Positions 57,459-64,000 of a stretch of DNA of 64,000 bases are shown piece by piece. The notes beneath the pieces were generated by a model that saw only the letters and a list, made by a program, of their open reading frames with translations, had not been told where the DNA came from and did no database searches. Position 1 is the stretch's first letter, and each line of letters starts with the position of its first letter. This stretch comes from Rossellomorea marisflavi. GTDB lineage: Bacteria; Bacillota; Bacilli; Bacillales; Bacillaceae_B. The stretch is taken from the NCBI RefSeq assembly GCF_022170785.1, contig NZ_CP081870.1, positions 4,030,001 through 4,094,000 on the forward strand, written 5' to 3'. The position numbers and the translations under genes were made by a program.

Positions 57459-60400
57459 AGGCTTTATCACCCTTAGCGTCCCCTCCATGGCCCTTATTGC
57501 GTCCCAGGAGCACCTGTAGAACGACAAGAGCTGCCAGGATGAGACCCATGATGAGAGCGGCCTGTCCGAACTTAGAATCCGTGCCGTATTGGATCGACAG
57601 ATACACCGTCGACATCGGATCCTTAAAGCTGAAGTTCGGCGTTGAAAGGGCGAGCAGCGGCGTGACAAACAGAGCGACGATCGCGACTGAGATGAACCAG
57701 CCCAAGAGGCGATGAGTGACAAAGCCCATCCGGACAAGCCCTGAACCTGTTAGCAGGAGCAGGATGGTGAAGACCGTCCACTCCACTTCGCGCGACTCTC
57801 CGAGGGAATAGATATCAAGTCCGTAAAGACTGATCAGGAATCCTACAATCAAATTCAGCAGGAGGAACAGCACTCCCTGGAGCCAGAGCGGTACACGCTG
57901 GAAGTAATAGCTTGTATAGCCGATCATAAGGCTCGAGATCAGGATGATGAACAGGATGACGACCGGAGGGATCACGCTGTCCTTCTTCTCCTGAGGAACA
58001 TCTCCGCTCACCTTCAATGGATTGGTCAGGAAGTCATATACGTATCCATTGGATTGTCCGTCCACAAATGCATTTCCGAGGATGCTGAATACATCATCCC
58101 GCACCATTTGTGTCGATGCGACATTCGTCGCCCACTTATTGTTCAGCGTATCGGCATCATTTTGCACGTTGGCGACATTGGATTGCAGATCCGTCGTATA
58201 GGATACAATCGTACTTTGATTATCCTGCACATTTGTCAGGAACGAATGGATCATCTTGACTTCACTCACAACCTGCTGCTGATTTCCAACAACTTCCGTG
58301 CCTGATGCCCCATTATTCGGAGCCGGAGCGGTTTGGTCAGGCTGTTGGATGCGCTGAAGCACTTTCCCGGCATCCTGGCTGATGGCGTTCAGGTTTTCTG
58401 TAAGTTGTTTTTGGTTATTATTAAGCGTTTCATTGTATTCTGCCATGAAAACAGCGAAAGAATCCTGGAGGGTGTTGAGTCCATCCTGGGTGGTTAGAAG
58501 CCTGTTCGTGTTCATGTCTTCCCACATGGCTTTTTCCCCGTCGGTCACAGAAAGGATCCCCATGACTTCATTTCGTACATCTTCATCATCCAGTACGGTC
58601 TTCTTCACTCCATTTTCCTTGAGCATCCCATTCAATACAGCTTCATACTGATCCAAGTACGCATAGTATTTGATCAAGTCCATGAGCTTATAATTATTGA
58701 TGTCCCTTGCGAAATAGCCGCCAAGATCTTCTTTTCGCTTGGAGGACAATGCAGGTGACTGAAGAATGGATGCTTCCTTGGCATCAATCTCTCCGACGAT
58801 ATTCATGATGTTGTCTGAGAACATTTCCAGCTGCTTCGTCAGAATGTCATTGTTCTCGTTCAGTTCTTCGATATGCTTTTTCAACGCTTCTTTATCTGCT
58901 AGCAGTCCGGTCACCCTTGCTTCGAGCTCTTTGATACGCTCACCGAGACCGCTGTTCTGATTTGTTAGAGCCTCTACTTCCTTAAGAAGTTTATCCACTT
59001 CTTTCTGAAGGGGATTTTCTGTGTTCGTGTTCTTTTGGTCGAGGCTTGACTTCACGCCGGCCAGGCGCTCACTGAGTGACGTCAGATTTTTTACCGTTTC
59101 GGTCAACTGTTCAGGAGTAGGTAATTCCTCCCCGGTAAGTATTCCTTGAATGGCTTCCATACCTGCGGAAATCTCATTAAGCTCTGCAATCTCCGGATTC
59201 AAGTCAGGCGGTAAAGGTGCAGAATCTCCCGGTTTACCCGGTCCATTCCCTTCCCCTGGATTTTCACCGTTGTCTTCACCAGGGGCATCAGGGTTTCCTG
59301 GGTTGCCCGGGTTCTCATTCTCATTCTCACCCTCGGATTCCTCTGGCATTTCTGGCTTTACTGGTGGATCAAAAATCACTCCGTCCCCGGAGGAAATTTT
59401 ATTGTTCCATTCCAGGATCGTACCCTGCAGATTATCCAGTTTCCTTGTATCCTGCAGTTGTTGGTAATAGTCCAATACGCGGTTCTGGAAGCTGTAGAAG
59501 TCTTGTACTTGGCGGTCGACCTCTGCCATTCGGTTCTCCTTCAGCGCAGCAAACGCATTCTGATTATCCTTCATCTTTGCGTTCAGCTGCTCCATGCCGT
59601 TATCGATTTGGCTGCCCTGCTGTCCGAACAGCTCTTTTTGCTTCATGTACATCGGCTGGGCGTTTTGAGTGGATTCGTCGATCATTTGTACCGACTGGGA
59701 TTGCACCTCGGCAAGGAGCTGTTTTTGATTGTCCTGGTATTCCCGGTACTGGTCGACGTATTCAACGAATTGAGTCAGCCTATTCTGGAATGACTCAAGG
59801 GTATTTTCCTGTTCAGGCACACGGCTGTCTGCCTGCTTGATGGACTCCTGAAGACCGAGAAGCATATTTTGCTGCTGTTCGATCTGGCCGGCAAGGTCCT
59901 TGGACGATGGCTTGTAGAAAGCGAGCATCGTTTGCTGGAACGTTTGCTCCTTTTCAAGGATTTGATCGAATTCATCCCTGACATTCTCCATATCCGCAGA
60001 CACATAGTTCCAGTAAAGGGTCGACATTTTATTGTTCACCTTTTTACTGGCCGTTTCGATTTCACGGAGAACCTTTTCTTTATTCACTGAGTTCAATTGC
60101 GTTTGCACTTTGAAGTTCAGGTTTGTTTTGACCGGTCGTTCTTCATCATAGGTCATGATTTTTTCTGAAAAGTCGGAGGGGATGTAGACCACTGCATCGT
60201 ACTTCGATGTTTCAAGGCCGTTCTCCCCCGCACTCCTTCCGACGACCGTCCATTCGTAGGAAGAATCATCACCGAGTAATGATGTGACGTCACCCCCGAA
60301 CTGCAGGGATTCCCCCTCCACTTCCGTACCCGCATCTTCATTGACGATGGCAATCGATTGGGTGGCATTCTTCTCTACCTTCAGGGGGTTATCACCGACA

Positions 60401-60480
60401 GAACGAAAGAAGAGTAACGGTGTGGCCAGGATCATTAAGATGGCTACCAAAAGTTTAACCATGCTTACTTTCTGTGTCAT
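57448..60480 (-). CDS. esaA: Type VII secretion protein EsaA (YueB-like)
   Basis: A 1010-residue membrane protein, the T7SSb component known in B. subtilis as YueB, the SPP1 phage receptor. A helix at about 8-25 is followed by a long outside stalk with coiled coils (NQNSGLGERIKELEARVTGL), a low-complexity Glu/Asn/Pro/Gly linker near 375-425, and five C-terminal helices (about 840-1000). The N-terminal TQSIAIVNEDAGTEVEGESL is a Pip/EsaA-domain mark. Its start overlaps the end of essC by four bases (ATGA). Confidence 0.94.
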   Translation of the reverse strand: MTQKVSMVKLLVAILMILATPLLFFRSVGDNPLKVEKNATQSIAIVNEDAGTEVEGESLQFGGDVTSLLGDDSSYEWTVVGRSAGENGLETSKYDAVVYIPSDFSEKIMTYDEERPVKTNLNFKVQTQLNSVNKEKVLREIETASKKVNNKMSTLYWNYVSADMENVRDEFDQILEKEQTFQQTMLAFYKPSSKDLAGQIEQQQNMLLGLQESIKQADSRVPEQENTLESFQNRLTQFVEYVDQYREYQDNQKQLLAEVQSQSVQMIDESTQNAQPMYMKQKELFGQQGSQIDNGMEQLNAKMKDNQNAFAALKENRMAEVDRQVQDFYSFQNRVLDYYQQLQDTRKLDNLQGTILEWNNKISSGDGVIFDPPVKPEMPEESEGENENENPGNPGNPDAPGEDNGENPGEGNGPGKPGDSAPLPPDLNPEIAELNEISAGMEAIQGILTGEELPTPEQLTETVKNLTSLSERLAGVKSSLDQKNTNTENPLQKEVDKLLKEVEALTNQNSGLGERIKELEARVTGLLADKEALKKHIEELNENNDILTKQLEMFSDNIMNIVGEIDAKEASILQSPALSSKRKEDLGGYFARDINNYKLMDLIKYYAYLDQYEAVLNGMLKENGVKKTVLDDEDVRNEVMGILSVTDGEKAMWEDMNTNRLLTTQDGLNTLQDSFAVFMAEYNETLNNNQKQLTENLNAISQDAGKVLQRIQQPDQTAPAPNNGASGTEVVGNQQQVVSEVKMIHSFLTNVQDNQSTIVSYTTDLQSNVANVQNDADTLNNKWATNVASTQMVRDDVFSILGNAFVDGQSNGYVYDFLTNPLKVSGDVPQEKKDSVIPPVVILFIILISSLMIGYTSYYFQRVPLWLQGVLFLLLNLIVGFLISLYGLDIYSLGESREVEWTVFTILLLLTGSGLVRMGFVTHRLLGWFISVAIVALFVTPLLALSTPNFSFKDPMSTVYLSIQYGTDSKFGQAALIMGLILAALVVLQVLLGRNKGHGGDAKGDKAYEG

Positions 60481-63400
60481 GCGAGTACTTTCCTTTCTGT
60501 TACCATGAGTGGTATTTGTAATTTGATTTCCTTACTGTTTTCGACATAATAGCCGAAGCCCGGTTGTATCTCGGGTTCCTTACGGTCGTAGCTGAGCGTA
60601 TAAAGGGTCTGCTCGGACTTCTTCATCAGTACGATGGCCTGCCTGATCTGCTTCAACTCGGTCGTGAGTGCGTCATACCCTTTGGACAGCTCGTTATTGC
60701 TGCCGCTCATGATGATATAGAAGCCCAGGTGGGAATAATTCTTCATGCATTTGACGATGCGATCTTGCAGCTTGGTATCCACATTCTGAAGGAATCTTCC
60801 ATACCCATCCGCCATGAGATAGATCGGCGGGAATTGAGGCAGGGAGTTTCCGTCGGTGATGGACTGGTTGTACTGTTCTTCCCTTGCAGCGAAGATCTCT
60901 TCGGCTTTCGTCAGCCAAATATCGATATGCTCGCGGTTTTCCATATAAACCACCTTGTCCTCTTTCATCATGTGGATAAGACCCCTGTCGATGGAATCGA
61001 AAATGGCCAGATGTTCCGTATCCTGTTGAAGGATCGTATTGGCCATCACCTTCAAGACGTTCGTCTTCCCTTTTTGGGCTTGTCCAAGGACGAGGCAGTG
61101 TTTGGTCTTCTGGAAATTGACGTAGACCGGCTTGACCGTCTCTTCGTTCAAGCCGACAGGCAGCAGTCCTTGTCGCTGGGTTTGGTCTGTATACTGTGTG
61201 AAATTGACCATGGTCAGCTCTGTCGGAAGCATCGGAACCGGATCTGGAAGGGTCATACCGGAATATTTCTCCCGGAGGAACTGTACGTCTTCTTTTAATC
61301 GGTTCAATTGCTCATAGTCGTCCTTCCCTTCTGAAGGGAGGAAGATCTGGGAGAAGAAGGCCGTGTCCTTTTTGACAATGGCACGGCCCGGAATGGCTTC
61401 CGGTTCGAAGTCGACGCGCCCTACCAGGGTCTGGGTCTCCGTTTGGTCCATCAGATAGTGAGCAATCTTCGTCTTCAGGTTATTCATCAGTGATTGACGG
61501 ACGGAGTTCACCCGGGTCGCTGTGAGAAGCATATAAACCCCGAGGGATTGGCCGTCCCTCGCCAGCTGATTCATCTGTATTTCAAAGTCCATCATTTCAT
61601 CTTTGACAATGTCATAATTATCGATGGTCACGAAGAGGAGGGGCAGCTTCTCTTCGCTGACCGTGTTGTACATCTTGATGGAGCTTACCTCTTTTTGCTG
61701 GAATAACCGTTTCCTGTTGGCCATTTCTTCATCCAGGATCGACACGAATTTTTCAATCTTCCTCTCCTGATCAATGAGGAAGTAATCGGCCGTGTGAGGA
61801 AGCTGTTTCAATGGGAGAAGCCCCCCATTGCCGAAGTCGAGTAGATAATAGTGAACCTCTTCTGGCGTTAAGCTCCTGGCCATCCCCATGAGGAGCGTGA
61901 TGGCCGTTTGCGTCTTCCCGTAGCCTGATGATCCGAAGATGCCGACATTGCCGTCCTCGACCACTGTATACCAGTAAGGCGATTGACTTTGTTTCTCCGG
62001 CTCATCGATCGTTGCCAGGAAGATCTGGTTTTCTTTAGGCGAGGTCTCCCTCGGCAAGTACAATCGATCAGCCAAGGGCGGCAGCCAAGGGCTCTGGAGT
62101 TTCTCGATATTCATCGCTGACTGCATCTCTTCGATGCGATCCACGACGGCGTCAATCTCTGATTGCACATCTTTTTGACCACCCGGGCTGGATGACACTT
62201 CGGATAGAGGAATGAGGCCAAGGTCGGTCACGATGGCCACCTCATCTTCCGCTTCATAGGAATCCTCCTGATACGGTGCACCGCTCCATGCCGATTGGAA
62301 TAGATCGTATACTTCATTATTTCCGACTTGGAGATAACCACGGCCCGTCACGGTAATGGCAGCTGCATCGGAATTTTTAAGGATTTCTCGACTATCTTCC
62401 GAGTTCTGTACTTTCAATGCCACCCTGAACCGGGCATTACTCCAGATCTGGTTATCGATGACGCCACCAGGTTTTTGAGTCGCCAGGATCAAGTGGACAC
62501 CAAGGCTCCGCCCGATACGGGCAGCGGAGACCAGCTCTTTGATGAAGTCAGGTTCTTCGCTTTTCAACTCTGCAAACTCATCGGAAATGAGGAAGAGATG
62601 CGGAAGTGGCACTTCGGTTTTCCCTTGCTTATATAAACGGGTGTAATCATTGATATGGTTGACTTCATAGCGGTCGAACAGGCGCTGGCGCCGCTTCAGC
62701 TCGCTTTTGATGGAAGCAAGGGCCCGGTTACTGAAGTTCTTGCTCCCTTCGATATTGGTGATGGTCCCCAACAAATGCGGGATATCCTTGAACGGTTGCG
62801 CCATTCCCCCACCCTTATAGTCGATGAGGAGGAAGGCTACTTCGTGAGGGTGGAAATGGACCGCCAGTGAAAGGATATAGGTTTGCAGGAACTCACTTTT
62901 CCCTGAACCCGTAGTACCTGCAAGAAGTCCGTGGGGACCATGGGCTTTTTCGTGAAGATTCAACTCCACAAGGTCTTCCTTTCCTTTCAGCCCCACCGGT
63001 ACGGCGAGTGACTTGGCCGATTCCCTCGTCAGCCAGTTTTCCTTGATCGGAAGTTGCTGAACATCGTTCGTTCCGAGCATACCCAGGAACGATACACTGG
63101 TCGGGATTGAATTGGTCATCCCGATCTGATGATTCAGCGTCCTTAGCATGCGGGCATAACGCTCATTGCCTTCCCGGTCGTAAGCATCCAATCGGAACGG
63201 GATCTTGACCGCTTTCTTCTTTTGAATCAAGATATCACCCTGCTGATCATTGATGTACCGGACAAGGGTATGGATATTTTCCGACAGGCTCTCCTTTGCT
63301 TCCGCCGCGAAAATGACGGACATCCCGAGATGGGCATACTCCCCTTCAAGATACTGAAGGATCACATGGTCGGAAATCAGCTGATGGTTCGTGACGATGA

Positions 63401-64000
63401 ACACATAGTGGGGTGAATAAATCACCTTTTCCTTGGCGTCATCATCTATATCCCTCTCCCTCAGCACTTCATAGATGGAAGACAGGATCTGATCACGGGT
63501 CTTTTCGTTATAAATGAATCCTTTTGCATAGGATTGCGGGAGTTGGAAGTGGGGAAGATACTTCATCCATTCCCACTCGTTATATTCTTCTTCGTCAAAA
63601 ATGAACACGAAGCGAAGATCGTGATAGCTATGGAAAAACGCAAGCTGACCAACCATCTGATGAATTTCGTTCTTGTAGACAGCTTCCTTTCCGATCAAGC
63701 CGATTGCCCCAAGGCTGAGTTCCGCTTTGACTGGTAGGTGGTCGATTTCACTGTAGACATCTTTCATTTTCTGAGATTGCTCCAAGAGATCATCCATTTC
63801 TCTGTTGGCCATATCGCTTGAGCTCAATGAAATGGTATAACTTGCAGGAACCTTCCCTGTACCAAGGCGGAATTCAAGGAAATCCGGGCTGTCAAGGGTC
63901 CTTTCCCACAAACGGTCCGAGAGCTCTTCCGTGAGATACTTGATCCGTTCATATGATGGATAATGGAATCGGAGCACATCGGTCTGCTTCTCAGCGAGGT
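60477..64000 (-). CDS. essC: Type VII secretion ATPase EssC, cut at the window edge
   Basis: C-terminal part, about 1170 residues, of an FtsK/SpoIIIE-type secretion motor; the frame is open to the edge, and about 300 residues (FHA domains and membrane helices) are missing. Counting from 63977, the first ATPase has GTTGSGKS at 354-361 and the Walker B LFLISDEFAE near 461-470. The second has GSSGYGKT at 682-689. A third, degenerate P-loop, GQAQKGKT, lies near 985. EssC drives export of WXG100 substrates. It forms an operon with esaA and essA. Confidence 0.95.
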   Translation of the reverse strand, partial: LAEKQTDVLRFHYPSYERIKYLTEELSDRLWERTLDSPDFLEFRLGTGKVPASYTISLSSSDMANREMDDLLEQSQKMKDVYSEIDHLPVKAELSLGAIGLIGKEAVYKNEIHQMVGQLAFFHSYHDLRFVFIFDEEEYNEWEWMKYLPHFQLPQSYAKGFIYNEKTRDQILSSIYEVLRERDIDDDAKEKVIYSPHYVFIVTNHQLISDHVILQYLEGEYAHLGMSVIFAAEAKESLSENIHTLVRYINDQQGDILIQKKKAVKIPFRLDAYDREGNERYARMLRTLNHQIGMTNSIPTSVSFLGMLGTNDVQQLPIKENWLTRESAKSLAVPVGLKGKEDLVELNLHEKAHGPHGLLAGTTGSGKSEFLQTYILSLAVHFHPHEVAFLLIDYKGGGMAQPFKDIPHLLGTITNIEGSKNFSNRALASIKSELKRRQRLFDRYEVNHINDYTRLYKQGKTEVPLPHLFLISDEFAELKSEEPDFIKELVSAARIGRSLGVHLILATQKPGGVIDNQIWSNARFRVALKVQNSEDSREILKNSDAAAITVTGRGYLQVGNNEVYDLFQSAWSGAPYQEDSYEAEDEVAIVTDLGLIPLSEVSSSPGGQKDVQSEIDAVVDRIEEMQSAMNIEKLQSPWLPPLADRLYLPRETSPKENQIFLATIDEPEKQSQSPYWYTVVEDGNVGIFGSSGYGKTQTAITLLMGMARSLTPEEVHYYLLDFGNGGLLPLKQLPHTADYFLIDQERKIEKFVSILDEEMANRKRLFQQKEVSSIKMYNTVSEEKLPLLFVTIDNYDIVKDEMMDFEIQMNQLARDGQSLGVYMLLTATRVNSVRQSLMNNLKTKIAHYLMDQTETQTLVGRVDFEPEAIPGRAIVKKDTAFFSQIFLPSEGKDDYEQLNRLKEDVQFLREKYSGMTLPDPVPMLPTELTMVNFTQYTDQTQRQGLLPVGLNEETVKPVYVNFQKTKHCLVLGQAQKGKTNVLKVMANTILQQDTEHLAIFDSIDRGLIHMMKEDKVVYMENREHIDIWLTKAEEIFAAREEQYNQSITDGNSLPQFPPIYLMADGYGRFLQNVDTKLQDRIVKCMKNYSHLGFYIIMSGSNNELSKGYDALTTELKQIRQAIVLMKKSEQTLYTLSYDRKEPEIQPGFGYYVENSKEIKLQIPLMVTERKVLA

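Noticed and set aside
57459-57737. Longer N-terminus for essA
   Set aside because: The extension lies in another frame inside esaA; ATG 57458 has a ribosome site, a signal-type helix and the usual overlap.

Overview
The window looks like chromosome from a Bacillaceae endospore former, close to Bacillus, Priestia or Rossellomorea. The evidence is a gerQ spore-coat gene, an RsfA-type prespore regulator, an Sda-like checkpoint gene, bacillithiol synthesis, two textbook SigB promoters, and gene order shared with the Bacillus subtilis ywf/ywd region (rsfA-lipL-pta-hemQ, then gerQ-ywdK-ywdI-ung and pdxK). A perfect 16-bp parS site beside ung suggests an origin-proximal segment. No rRNA, tRNA, CRISPR array, insertion sequence or complete prophage was recognised.

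Layout. 0.5-9.5 kb is conserved housekeeping: rsfA, lipL, pta, hemQ, gerQ, ywdK, ywdI, ung, a SigB-controlled stress gene, pdxK and yojF-bshB2. 9.5-11.6 kb is a gene-poor stretch full of imperfectly palindromic repeats of about 130 bp in both orientations, with one small secreted protein inside. 13.0-15.6 kb holds a SigO/RsoA-like two-part sigma factor followed by a lysis-like cassette (M15 peptidase, amidase, YvrJ protein, tiny membrane protein). The sigma gene and the cassette share a promoter-like element. 15.6-32.4 kb carries metabolism and signalling: a sugar-dehydrogenase-like lipoprotein, HAD phosphatases, AtoE and YjiH permeases, an Sda-like gene, an orphan histidine kinase next to an unrecognised sensor-like membrane protein, threonine catabolism (tdh-kbl), a secreted metalloprotease, and yczE-alkD-patB. 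32.6-41.0 kb has a ZTP riboswitch before folD, a Rieske oxidoreductase, an inverted-repeat-bounded element, msrAB, an MFS exporter and a phospholipase-D-like protein.

41.7-48.7 kb is a complete gas-vesicle cluster on the minus strand, with the Bacillus megaterium order gvpA-P-Q-B-R-N-F-G-L-S-K-J-T-U and a 34-codon gene behind it. Directly upstream (49.0-51.05 kb) is a plasmid-type ParM/ParR segregation operon preceded by a GTNNAC iteron array with helical phasing, a likely centromere. 51.9-55.1 kb is a 3-hydroxybutyrate module (dehydrogenase, GntP permease, divergent LysR regulator, candidate operator). The window ends inside a type VII secretion operon, essC (cut by the edge)-esaA-essA.

The strongest candidates for under-described biology are the sigma-controlled lysis-like cassette, the ParMR plus iteron locus beside the gas-vesicle genes, the unrecognised sensor-like protein paired with an orphan kinase, and the repeat family with its locally amplified units. 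All functions are inferred from sequence reading; no searches were run.
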